A stretch of DNA of 64,000 bases. It comes from Adineta steineri. Lineage: Eukaryota > Rotifera > Eurotatoria > Adinetida > Adinetidae. How positions within the stretch are numbered: the first letter of the stretch is position 1; each line of letters opens with the position of its first letter. The position numbers and the translations under genes were made by a program. A model generated the notes under the pieces. That model was not told where the DNA came from. It saw nothing but the letters and a program-made list of their open reading frames with translations, and did not search any database. Shown one piece after another: positions 12,763-23,371 of this stretch. The stretch covers positions 1 through 64,000 of the forward strand of contig CAJNOI010000314.1 in the NCBI GenBank assembly GCA_905250115.1. Reading direction: 5' to 3'.

Positions 12763-15700
12763 ATGTCTCGAATTCGCTCAGAGAGACGTCGTATAGTACT
12801 AGGTATTCTATTCGTGATCTTTCTTTCACAAATTGTCTTATATGCTATATTACCCGAGAACAATAAAACAACACCTAAAACAATTAGTAAATTTTTAAAT
12901 TTTGATTTAAGAAAATTATTTTTTGTTTTGAATTTAGTGAATAACGAGTCATGTGTAACTCCATATTGTTTTAAAGCAGGTAGGTTCTCTTCAAAATAAG
13001 ATAGTTATATTACTATGTATTATATATTTCTAGCAAAGTATTTAATTGAAGGCATTGATGAAACAGTTGATCCATGTGAAGATTTTTATCAATTTGTTTG
13101 TGCAAAATTGATTAAAAATAATCGAACACCTCATGATTGTACGCAAAATATTGAAGATAAAACAATTAAATGTTTTTAATTCTGTTTCTAGCAACTACAC
13201 TCGATTTACTGCAGACAAAATTAGATGATAATATAGTTGGTATGTTTTTTAGTTTCTCCATAATTATCCTTCTAAATATTATTTCTATTAAGATATATTA
13301 ACATTATCATCAACTAATGATACAAACGAGCCAAAAGCAATAATCAATGCTCGTAATTTATATCATTCATGTATAAATGAACAGCATATCGAAGATGAAG
13401 GTATTGATCCAATACTTTCATTGATTAATAATGAATTTGGTGGTTGGCCTATTATACAAAGATCATGGGATAATTCAACTTTTGATTTATTAAATCTTTT
13501 ATTTAAATTACAAAAATATAGTAATAATAATATTATATTTAGTATTGGTACATCAATTAATGATAAGAATTCGACAGAATATATTCTTAAAGTAATTCAT
13601 AAAATCTATGAAACATATTATATATTTATAAAAATTCTTTTAGATTAGTGCAGGTGATCTTGGTTTAGGTCAACGAGAAGATTATATGAATGAATCAAAA
13701 ATTATTGTGGCTTATCAACGATATATGTTTGATTTAGCATCATTATTATCAAATGATACATACACAATCAAACAAGATGTGAATGATATGTATAAATTAG
13801 AAAAAGAACTTGCAAAAGTAATTCATTTTATATTTTTTTTTATGTATAAAATCTTGAGTTTTGAGTGCTTTTAAAGATTATTCAATCTATTGTTATATTA
13901 CATGAAGAAAATGATTGTTAGTCATTTTTCCATACGATCTTTATAGTACTTTAATTATTCAAGCTCTAAAGGTTTTTGTGTTAGAAAGATTTGATAGCAA
14001 AAATCTAAAATTTTGACATTCATTATGAGTACAAATAATGATTAGAAGTTGCATATACATATTAATAAGATGTATTCTATTTTTCAATTAGTGTTATCGG
14101 ACAACTGGTGAACAACAACAACGATCAAATGCAAGAATTCGTACAACTGTTGGAAAACTACGACACCAATTACATAGAAGTGTTAGTTTTTTAAAACTAA
14201 TTTATCTATTGTTTTTTTCTATTATTTTCTTATTTCATTAGTTTGACTTCACCGATTATTTAACTTCAGCTTATGCATCAGCTAATGTAACTCTCATGGA
14301 TAGTGATATTGTTATTATAGAAGATATCGATTATTTATATGGTGTTTCATCAATTATTGAACAAGTGTCACCACGTATATTACAAAATTATGCTATATGG
14401 CGTTTTATGATGCATATAATTGACAAGTTACCGAAACGATTTCAAAACATTAAAGACAATTTTGACCACGTATTCCGTGAAACTACTACTGAACAAGCAC
14501 GTCCAGTTATTTGTGGAAGTTTTGTAAATGATATTATGGGATTTGCTGTGTCAAAACTTTATATAACAAAATATTTTGATGATAATGCTCGAAATCAAGT
14601 AAAACAAAATTTGTATAATTATGTTCTTTTTAATAATTTCCTTTAAAGACATTTGAAATGATTGCTAATATTCGAAAAGCATTTATTGATATGCTTGAAG
14701 ATTCAACATGGATGGATACTATGTCAAAAACTAAAGCCATAGAAAAAGTAAAATTAAGAATAATTATTTTACTAATAAATTTAAATGAAAATTTATTTAA
14801 TAGGCTTTAGTTATTGACGAACAAATTGGATATCCAGACTATTTAGCTAGTGATAATGTTACAGAGTTAGAAATACAATATGCTGATGTATGTGTTATGT
14901 ATTGAAAATGATAATTGCATATTGTATTATTGAATTATTTAGTATGTCTTCAATTCATCTCTTATTAATAATTATTTAAAACTACTTCAAATAAAAGCCA
15001 AAGAAGAATTTCAACTTCTTCGAAAACATGTTGATCGTAAAGCATGGGGTTCTTTGATACCGACTGAGGTTAATGCTTTCTATTCAGTATTTAAAAATCA
15101 AATTAGTAAATTTACTTTTTTATTCGTTCAGTGAATATATAATTATATCGTTTTTACTATATTTAGCTATTCTGACTGGTATTTTACAAAAGCCTTTTTT
15201 TGATAGAGATGCACCAAAGTAAATCCATTTATTTTTCTTTGTTATTTATATAATTGATAAATTTTAAATCTTGTAGATATTTGAATTATGGTAGTAAGTA
15301 TTTTTCAATTTGTTTTTGATTGCTTGTTCATTCCTTAAGATTGATCATTGTTTAGGACGAGGGGTGTTTTGATCACCGAAAAAGAGTGAAATGATCACTT
15401 AATTAGTTGTATGTGAAATGATCACCGAAAAAGGAGTGAAATGATCACCTAATTAGAAAAACAGTTAAAAAATAATCAAACAGAGTAAGAAGGGGTGATT
15501 TGGAACCTGAATTTTAATTTTTATGTTATTTTGCTAATAGTTTTTTATTTTCCACGATAGAAAAATTTTTTGAGTACAAAACATCTAGTAAAAATATTTC
15601 TCTATCGCTTGGTGTTTAATTTCTAAAAATCTCTTCTGGTAAAATTTCAGCAGTCGTTTTAGTGAGACTAACTAATAGCTTTGCCAAATTACCCCGCATG

Positions 15701-16765
15701 GGATGATTCGACAACCCCATGTATTTTACTGATAAATAATAAAATCTAATTTACTAAGCTATTTTAAATCATTTTTTTATAACTATACCATTCGATAGCC
15801 CAAACATTTCTCTACATACCTATACTAATCTTTGTTCCCACATTTTTACCACATCCAGGTATAATCATTTACAAAAAGGTCTTTAAAAAAAAAGTTGTAT
15901 CAGATCACCCCTTCTAACTCTGTTTGATTATTTTTTAACTGTTTTTCTAATTAGGTGAGCATTTCACTCTTTTTTTGGTGATCATTTCACATACAACTAA
16001 TTAAGTGATCATTTCACTCCTTTTTCGGTGATCAAAAGACGTTTCTCCCTATTGTTTATAGGTATTGGAGCTGTTATTGGACATGAAATAACTCATGGAT
16101 TTGATGATAGTGGTCGTCAATATGATAAAGATGGAAATAAAATTCCATGGTGGAGAGAAGAAACAATAGCAAAATTTATTGGGCGTAAAGCATGTATTGT
16201 TGATCAATATAGTAATTTCACTGTACCAAATCTTAATATCAACGTAAGAATCAGCTTTTTTTATTTGAAATTCTTGATTGAACATGTTATTTTTTAGGCA
16301 AATGGAGATAAGACACAAAATGAAGATATTGCCGATAATATTGGATTACGTGTCGCTTTTTACGTCAGTTAACTAAATTGTATATAGTTGAAAAGATATA
16401 TATCTATTCCATTTTAAAGGCTTATCAAAAATCCATACAAGCTAATCCAAATGCTGACAAAAGACTTCCAGGTCTCTCAAAATATTCACCAACACAAATG
16501 TTTTTCATTAATTATGCACATACACAGTGTGCAAAAATGACCGATGCATATGCACGTGATGGTGTTGAATCCGATGTTCATTCATTAGGACAATTCAGGT
16601 ACAAATATTTGCATTAATAATAATTTTGATTCATATATATATCTATATATGTCTTTATTTTATAGAGTCAATGGTCCTACATCAAATTTTGTTGAATTTG
16701 ATCGAGCATTCAATTGTAAACCAGGTCAAGGAAATAGTCGAGTAAATAAATGTACTGTATGGTAA
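12763..16765 (+). CDS. M13 family zinc metallopeptidase (neprilysin/ECE type), copy 1
   Basis: Seventeen exons can be joined in frame to 726 residues, close to the usual M13 length: 12763-12886, 12938-12979, 13034-13138, 13192-13239, 13293-13591, 13644-13817, 14092-14181, 14242-14598, 14649-14747, 14804-14887, 14943-15105, 15167-15218, 15277-15293, 16062-16243, 16298-16363, 16420-16598, 16666-16765. It is a type II membrane protein: basic N-terminus, then TM at about 10-28. Next is the family start motif ([13 protein letters not shown]). Substrate-binding NAFY lies near 518, zinc motif HEITH at 559-563, third ligand Glu in EDIAD (about 621). The C-terminus has FRVNGPTSN and ends in CTVW. All catalytic residues are present, so an active ectopeptidase that cleaves extracellular peptides is expected. 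Odd points: Ser replaces the first Gly of the usual NYGGIGAV motif, and that intron (15294-16061) is swollen by a transposon. Intron 6 (274 bp) is long in both copies. Confidence 0.85.
15355..16050. mobile_element. Foldback DNA element (hAT-like TSD) in an intron of the M13 gene
   Basis: This 696-bp insertion has long inverted arms of about 145 bp. The left arm begins ggacgaggggtgttttgatc, and the right arm ends gatcaaaagacgtttctccct. Each arm contains internal repeats of a gatcaccgaaaaagagtgaaatgatcac unit spaced about 52 bp apart. It is flanked by the direct repeat attgttta (15347-15354 and 16051-16058), an 8-bp target duplication as in hAT elements. The orthologous intron in copy 2 (27730-27793) lacks it. 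There is no open frame, so it is non-autonomous. Confidence 0.85.
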
Positions 16766-17469
16766 TGGTATTTTTACAGACATTTTTAAAATGAACACTT
16801 CGATTTTTAATTATTAAATGCAATAATATCAGTATTTATTTATATTTATATTAACATTATATGCATTGTTAAAGAAAAATATATCACCTTTTAATATTCA
16901 CGATTTTTGTTTTAATTTTATTCGCCTATTCCAGAATAAAACAGTTATTTGTTCAAGAAATCAATGTTTTCTTTTATGTGTTCGACCTTCAGAGTATAAT
17001 ATGATACATCAAAATCATATAGATATATACTCCATTTCAAATTGCACCAACAGGATTGTGAGATGCTCAGCTTTTTTTAACAGATTTTGCTCTACTTGAA
17101 ATTGATCTTGAATTTCAATCCTTTGAAGATATTTCCTTATTGGTAAGAGTGAAATCCATTTTTAGATTAACATGTAAAATTTATTATATTATTTAAGCTT
17201 AATTAATTCACAACCTTCTTACACAAATATTACTTTACTAATCATATGAATGTTATAACTGAAAATAAAAAAGAAATTATCATAGAGTAAAACATGACTT
17301 GTAATCAGAATAAAGTAATAAATAACAATACTCAAAAATAAAGTAACTAAATATGAAACAAGTATCCTTATTTATTAGAAATTCCTTGTGCTTATAAACA
17401 AAAAAAAAGTTTAAGTATTCAACTCTCTATATTTTTGGGTGATATTTCTCCTGTACAAACGGCTACATA

Positions 17470-18404
17470 GGGTAGTCAAAAAGTTCTGTCACTTTCAAAT
17501 ATTTATTCATAGAAAAAACATTTTGCTAATCTTTTTACAGTAAGTGTTCGGAGTAGTCCCCATGATGCTCTATACAAAGTCTCATCCTTTCAATGCATTT
17601 CTAGAATGCCTTTTGGTATTCGTGAATACGTATTGAAGGAAGCGCCCTGGATAACATTTTGCTAAACTTGTTGCATCTGGGCATGCATTAAGGCCACGTT
17701 TCAAATAATTGAACAACCAAAAATCTGAAGGTGCAAGGTCAGGTGATCATAGTGAATGAGCCATAACTTTGATTTTTTCTTCTTGAATATAATTAAAATG
17801 GAGAACAATATTTTCCATACGTATTACTGCATTTTTTAATGCAAATTTATGCTATCTTCTATTGAGGGTGATTTTTTCTTATGTAAATTTTTTACTAACA
17901 TCTTCGAGTATCCACCACGATGAATGATATGATAACTGTGTCTAAGATGACAGTAACATAATCCATAATAATATGTGGATCATCATTCATCGAATCTTTA
18001 GCGTCATCAGTATTTTGTTGAGTGATGACGGATAACAGACGACCACTCCGAGGATTATCTTCCAAGGACTCTAGCTTATTTAAAAATCGTTGAATCCACC
18101 GAGCAACTATACTATCTGAAACTACATCTGGTCCATAAACAGCAGTTAATTCATTATGAATTTGTGTAGCTGTTAAGCCTAATAATGAACGAGTTTTTAT
18201 ATACGAGCGTATGCACTGTTTTTTCATATGAAAATAGAGGTGCTCAATAAATTCGTTAAAATTTTGCTATAATAAATACTTATGAAACTTCGTATTGGTA
18301 TTTTAATACATAACAGATGACACTATTAGAATAGACCAACATGAGAAATAAAACCAATTAGAACAAAATTTTAGAGAGCTGTTGCCAAAATTTTTTGACT
18401 ACCC
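17470..18404 (-). mobile_element. Internally deleted mariner element
   Basis: Terminal inverted repeats gggtagtcaaaaagttctg (left) and, read on the minus strand, gggtagtcaaaaaattttg (right). TA duplications lie at 17468-17469 and 18405-18406. The interior, on the minus strand, encodes parts of a mariner transposase (see 17895-18227). Near 17680-17750 a C-terminal motif can be read (around SDFWLFNYLKRGL, with mutations). Tandem copy 2 has no element at the matching site (about 29190). Confidence 0.9.
17895..18227 (-). pseudogene. Mariner transposase, N-terminal fragment
   Basis: The open frame of 110 codons begins MKKQCIRSYIKTRSLLGL, followed by HNEL, VARWIQRF and DNPRSGR. These are the paired helix-turn-helix and linker motifs of a mariner transposase. 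After DPHIIMDYV the frame shifts. The DDD/DDE catalytic core is missing between here and the C-terminal remnant nearer 17750, so the protein cannot be active. Confidence 0.85.
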
Positions 18405-18644
18405 TATGTATAATTCACCTCAACAGTTTATAATAATACTTTTTTCAGAGACTTCTCGTGATTATAATTAACTCCATAACTTTCCATATAATTACATCAT
18501 TTTACATTGTTTTCGTTCTCAGTTATTTTATTTCAAATTCATACACACATATTTCTAAGAACTATGAAAAATACAAAAAAAACATCAATATTACAGAAAA
18601 ATATACAAAATGACTGTCTTTTATCAGGCTATAAAATTATTAAT

Positions 18645-19163
18645 TTAGTGAATGAGTCGAGGATGTTGTTGTTGTTGTGCATTTCCAATTTGAGCAGCTT
18701 GTTTAAATTGTTGAGCACAATTACTTTGTTGACCTTGTTGTTGTTGTCGTTGGGCGTTCAAATTTTGCTCAGCGTCATTACCTTGACGATCTTGTTGTTG
18801 TTGCTGGTTGTTTATTTGTTGACCACCTTGTTGATTTTGTTGTTGTGCATTTAAACCTTGATTATTTTGTTGACGATTTAGATCTTGACGATCTTGTTGT
18901 CGTTGTTGTTGCTGGTTGTTTAGTTGTTGACCAGCTTGTTGGTTTTGTTGTTGTTGTCGTTGTGCATTTAAACCTTGGTTATTTTGTTGGTTTTGTTGAC
19001 GATTTAGATCTTGACGATCTTGTTGTCGTTGTTGATTAATACCACCTTGACAACATTCTTCATTTTGTTGACAGTTAGCATTTTGACAATTCTTCCCTTG
19101 TTGTTGTCGTTGTTGCTGGTTGTTCCATTGTTGACCAGCTTGTTGATTTTGATTTGATGACAT
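18645..19163 (-). CDS. Gln/Asn-rich low-complexity protein, copy 1
   Basis: Single-exon frame of 172 residues, dominated by Gln, Asn and Arg. It has a repeated block, roughly QQDRQDLNRQQ...NNQGLNAQ, and a unique Cys stretch near residues 24-40 (NCQNANCQQNEECC). It starts MSSNQNQQAGQQW and ends HPRLIH; both ends are nearly identical in the paralogue at 29431-29703. There is no signal peptide or TM. The composition is that of prion-like, intrinsically disordered proteins. The function is unknown. It lies convergent to the M13 peptidase and about 480 bp of its 5' flank is conserved in copy 2, which supports a real gene with promoter rather than a chance CAA/CAG tract. Confidence 0.6.
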   Translation of the reverse strand: MSSNQNQQAGQQWNNQQQRQQQGKNCQNANCQQNEECCQGGINQQRQQDRQDLNRQQNQQNNQGLNAQRQQQQNQQAGQQLNNQQQQRQQDRQDLNRQQNNQGLNAQQQNQQGGQQINNQQQQQDRQGNDAEQNLNAQRQQQQGQQSNCAQQFKQAAQIGNAQQQQHPRLIH

Positions 19164-19910
19164 TGTTTGTCAATTTAATTCAGTAGATTTAAACAAAATG
19201 TGTAAATTATTAAGTTTTGTTACGTTGAGAAAATTGTTGTACTGATCGACGTTTTGCATCTCGTATATATACTTCATCAAATACACATTATCAGAATAAC
19301 GCAAAAACACTTTATACAACAGAATTTTGTTTTTGCGTAGATCAAATCGCACAATGTATGTATGAAAGGGAGTTCAGATAGGAGAAAAGAATTGACGTTG
19401 TATTTATTTTGTGAAGAACAGAAAAAAGAATGTTCTCCATACTTCTTTACTTTTTTTTTTTATTTATTATTGATTTTAAAGAATAGAAAGAATTGCGTTG
19501 TACAGAACCACAAATGCGTTTTTTTTATGTATTCTTCTTTTTTACGTTCTTCTAATTTTAAGCATATGAATGATTGACATGAAGAAGGCAGGACTTATGC
19601 TATTAAGACAGTTGACAAAATATGATAGAGAAGATATATCTGTAGATGAATATGAGTGTTACAATCATTGACTACTTTCAGCTTCACATCAGCTACGATG
19701 CGTATAATACTATTGATATTAACAATCTCAAGATGTATGTCGTTGTTGAATAGTTGTTAGAAGAAACATATTATGATATTTAAGGATATTTTTATAGATT
19801 CTCCCAACTAAGGTCGAAAGTAAAAATATCGAAGTAAAAAGAGTCGAAATATGAAAACAATTAAGATTTTGGGTGTTCGAAACAAATTAATAGGGAAAAT
19901 AAAGAAAGAC

Positions 19911-19981
19911 GTTTGAGGGTGTGTGTGAATGTGAGTGTAAATATAGATATTCACCTGTATTTAGCTACACCCACACCCACA
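19911..19981. repeat. Telomere-like G-rich/C-rich hairpin
   Basis: The left arm is gtttgagggtgtgtgtgaat and the right arm ends acacccacacccac. The arms pair imperfectly around an AT-rich loop. The right arm is two copies of ACACCC, complement of TGTGGG, the bdelloid telomeric repeat as I recall it. Similar structures occur at 44756-44850 and 47546-47614. It directly abuts a GPCR gene stump. Confidence 0.6.
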
Positions 19982-19984
19982 AAT

Positions 19985-20235
19985 AAAAAACTACGACCTC
20001 GTAGTGCTTATTATATTTGTATTGTAATTATTTAACAAAAATAAATTGATTATTTTATTTAACTATTATAAATCTGATTTCATAATATCATTATCCAATT
20101 AACCAGTGATAATACTGCAGAAAAAAAAAAGATTTTTTGTTTTGTTATTATAAAATAATGAAGATCAAATACATTCAATTTCTAATGAGTTTTATTCTTA
20201 ATTTGTTTAATAAAAACTACCATTTCATTATAGAT
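19985..20235 (+). pseudogene. 3' stump of a GPCR gene (last codons and 3' UTR only)
   Basis: From aaaactacgac onward the sequence aligns with the end of the receptor gene at 42950-43978 and its 3' UTR (about 43963-44200). Shared text includes cttattatatttgtattgtaattattta and ttttattcttaat. The coding part upstream is absent. In its place is the telomere-like hairpin. The stump is collinear with the 8905-10410 segment, which matches the 5' flank of the same receptor. Confidence 0.75.
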
Positions 20236-21819
20236 ACTCTGAAATGTTTTTATGCATGAGATGAAGAAGACTAAGAGAAAAGTAATGCCATTATCACATT
20301 AGACATGAGCAATTTATCATGATAGTAATAGCAAAATGAATGAGAATTAAAGTCTTCATTTCTTAAATAATAATGTCGTAATAATTCATTTCATGTTGTT
20401 TAACTTAATTTGTTATTGTTTCATGTTGAAGAAAATAATCAGAAGATTAAAATTGTTGTTGTTATGATTTAAATCTATGTAATAGATTTTAAGAATGATA
20501 AAATACAGAATTAAAATGAGAATATTTAATAAATCAACAAATAATATTATCAATATTTGTGAGGAATCAAATCTATTGTATTTATTTTTATTCAAACAAA
20601 GATTGATGATGTTTATATTTGATGAAGACTAAGAGCAGTCTTGTGTATATATTTAACTAAAATAAAATATCATAATTAATGAAATATTTAAAATAATAGA
20701 TTGAATTGTTTCTATCTAAACAAAATAAATGAAAATATACTTATTTTTGATATCGATGATTTAGTCACATATACTAACATGAATCTACTTTTATTTTTTA
20801 TTTGAATAAATCATATATCTCTCTGTTTGTCATGATATATAATATGAAATAAAACTACATTTTATTACAATACTTAATTTTGATTTTCCTACATAATACT
20901 ATAGTTTTCTAATAATTTGTGAGACATTTTGAAATCATGCTAGATATATCGAAGAAGTGAATTGATTTATGATAAATGACAATAATACAGAAAAGAGTAT
21001 TTTTTTCAAATAAACGAATCAAGTTGAAATTGTGTTTGAAATAAATATTTTTCATTATTCAATATTGAAAATAATAAAACTTTTGTTAACTAACTAAAAT
21101 AGATATCACTCTCAGATGATTGTATATTCTTTTTCTTTAATACTGGTTGGTGCAAGAGAAAAAATATTGAAGATTTTATTTTATTGCTTCTATATTAATT
21201 ATATAGATTAAAATAATGACAAATTCAAATAATTTATGTAGATAACATAATCGTCGTTTATATCAACATTACGCATATCATCGATTATTTTATAATTATC
21301 ATTTTTTGGAACAACTATAAAATTTGATTGAACAAGTTAATAATTTAACATTTGAATATATGAATTTAAAAAGAAAATTCTTTCACTTCTCCACCATCAT
21401 ATATGAATATGAAAGTGTAACAAAACACTACTGAATTTATTAATAAAATTGATTAATGGAAAAATGATACTAACAATCAGGTTAAACAGATAGCAGAAAA
21501 AAATTCATCATCGATCAGATAGAACTACACATAAACAATCACATTGCATACACGCAGTCCGAAATGGAAAGGTGGTACGAAACGTCATTTTCCCGAATTA
21601 AAGTATTCAACATGCATAAAAATTCGGAAATTGAAAGATGTTAACATAATCCTTTCTTAGTTTTTTGTTCAAACGTATTTTTTGGCAGCATTTTTCATTG
21701 ATTTTCGATGATTTCTACCACCATGTATATACACTGTTTATTACAACAAGATCGTTCATACTGTATTAAAATAGTTGTCGTAGTGTTCAAATAATAAACA
21801 ACACATAATTTGATAAAGA
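20236..21819. other. AT-rich spacer, no gene
   Basis: No coding frame or clear repeat is supported. A slightly GC-richer patch near 21530-21650 was inspected without finding a domain or terminal repeats. Confidence 0.5.
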
Positions 21820-22095
21820 AATCATTTCACACTGTAATTAATTCATTGCTGCTGGTAAAAAACAATCTCTGCTGGAATATCCTCTTAGAGTGAAAAAATA
21901 AAAATGATTGATATCTCTTTTTGTTTCTTTCATTTCTCCTTATGAGTGAAGATATGAATGAATCATTCCACATTATAATTAATTCATCGCTGCTGGTAAA
22001 AAACAATCTCTGCTGGAATATCTTCTTAGAGTGAAAAAATAAAATGATCAATATCTCTTTATATTTTTTTCGTATCTCCCCATGAGCAGAGATAT
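21820..22095. repeat. Direct tandem repeat of 141 bp, two units
   Basis: aatcatttcacactgtaatt at 21820 and aatcattccacattataatt at 21961 begin two near-identical units. Each contains ctgctggtaaaaaacaatctctgctggaata and an agagtgaaaaaataaaa block. There is no coding signal. It is followed by an unrecognised GC-richer fragment (22096-22264) immediately before tandem unit 2. Confidence 0.8.
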
Positions 22096-22382
22096 GGATT
22101 AATGTTTGAACGTCGAATTGTTTCGACTTCGATCGAAAAATGATATGCCGTTGACTTTGTGAGGGTTAAGAATTTTTGCTCAAAGCGGAACAGTTTCTCT
22201 CGGTTGCGGGATATGGTCCATCCCTCATGACACCTCGTTGGTATATCCGCTCTATATCCTTGAGAATTTGACAAAGATCCTGAAAGAACTCCTTGTGTTT
22301 TTGGTTGAAAGAAATGAGCAAAACATGTAGGCATTGTCTGTGAACACAACTTATTCTCATTCCTACATTCTACCTCCTGAAA

Positions 22383-22890
22383 AAATTGTTTTTTGTTTGT
22401 GTTGTTGCACCTTTTTCTCGGAAAAAAACTTTTTAACCATGATAGTTATATTCTCCTTGTTGGGAAAATTTTTTTTCACTCTTTTCTATATTCTCCTCTC
22501 AGAAAAAAATTACTTCTTTTTAGTTCAGCCTCTTACGCAAAAGAACACTTGTCAATCATCGTTCTTACATTCTAAATATCGGAAGGAATATTTGCTGTTC
22601 TCGTCGTTACATTTTGCTTCCAGAAAAAAAGTTTATTTATTCCCATTCTCAAACTTTTTTCCCAAGAAAACTTGTCCGTCATCATTTCTGCATTCTCATT
22701 GGCAGGTATATTTTCCTTGTTCTCATTTCTATAGTCCCCTTTTTGAACAAAAAAGTTATTTCTTTTCATTTCAGTCTTTTAGGCAAAAAAACTTGTTTAT
22801 CATTGTTCTGATATTGTCAATGTCGGAAGGAATATTTTTTGCTCTCATTGTTACATATTCTTTTTCAGAAAAAATTATTGGTGCTCCTGC
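22383..22890. repeat. About 120-bp tandem array, copy 2
   Basis: Counterpart of the array at 11062-11530, with the same T-rich units and aaacttgtc starts. One plus-strand frame happens to stay open for 186 codons (22334-22894) through the array and encodes a Phe/Ser/Leu/Lys-rich repetitive chain. Because this frame is broken in copy 1, I do not call it a gene. Confidence 0.6.
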
Positions 22891-23371
22891 ATGAAGAGAA
22901 GAAAATTATCCCGTAAGCCAGTAGTAAGTGTGGTGTTATTTTTTATCTTTCGATGGGTAGATGTCAAGATCGAAGATTAGTTCGAGTACTTATCGATTCG
23001 ATATAGTTTTCAACTATTCGTGATAGTAAGGGTGAAAAAGATCGTCTCATCTTCATACGTTTTAGCACCTATAAAAAGAAAATAATGTACTTCACCACTT
23101 TAAGTACTTTGCGGAGCTTAGGATTTAGCGTGAAAAAGAGTGTGAAGTCAATAATCTCTTGATTACACTCGTAATGTAACGATGAAAGGACTAATTTCAT
23201 AATCATAATAAATAACCACAGCTAAAACTTTGCAAATGTGATCAGTCGAAAAGTTAGATAATCGAATACTTGGACGCTTAAAGCCCCCGGTGAGTAGAAA
23301 GGTAACAGAAAGATTGAACAGATGGATACTTCGTCCAATACGTGAATATTGAGATACTCGAACAGTTGAAT

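Larger units (their letters stand above)
10902..19797 (+). repeat. Tandem unit copy 1 (M13 peptidase and Q-rich gene)
   Basis: Direct copy of the unit at 22265-30350. Homology starts at tttgacaaagatcc and ends at aaggatatttttata. It contains a 120-bp tandem array, a decayed minus-strand frame, the M13 gene and the Q/N-rich gene, in the same order and orientation as copy 2. Differences are insertions of a foldback element (15355-16050) and a mariner (17470-18404). The part 16766-17467, downstream of the peptidase, is noncoding but conserved with 28503-29200. Confidence 0.85.

Noticed and set aside
16049-16318. Minus-strand frame over an M13 exon (also 27709-27939)
   Set aside because: Antisense shadow of the conserved peptidase exon that encodes HEITH/HEIAH.
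18845-19039. Plus-strand Val/Asp/Leu-rich frame
   Set aside because: Antisense of the CAA/CAG-rich Q-rich gene; the composition is a by-product.
21820-22095. Link between this 141-bp direct repeat and the 141-bp LRR period
   Set aside because: The sequences are unrelated; the equal length is coincidence.
22059-22360. Minus-strand frames with a protein-like look (QDLCQILKDIERIYQRGVM and others)
   Set aside because: Two overlapping frames each look only partly plausible, no family is recognised, and the matching part of unit 1 is truncated. Kept only as an unrecognised GC-richer fragment.
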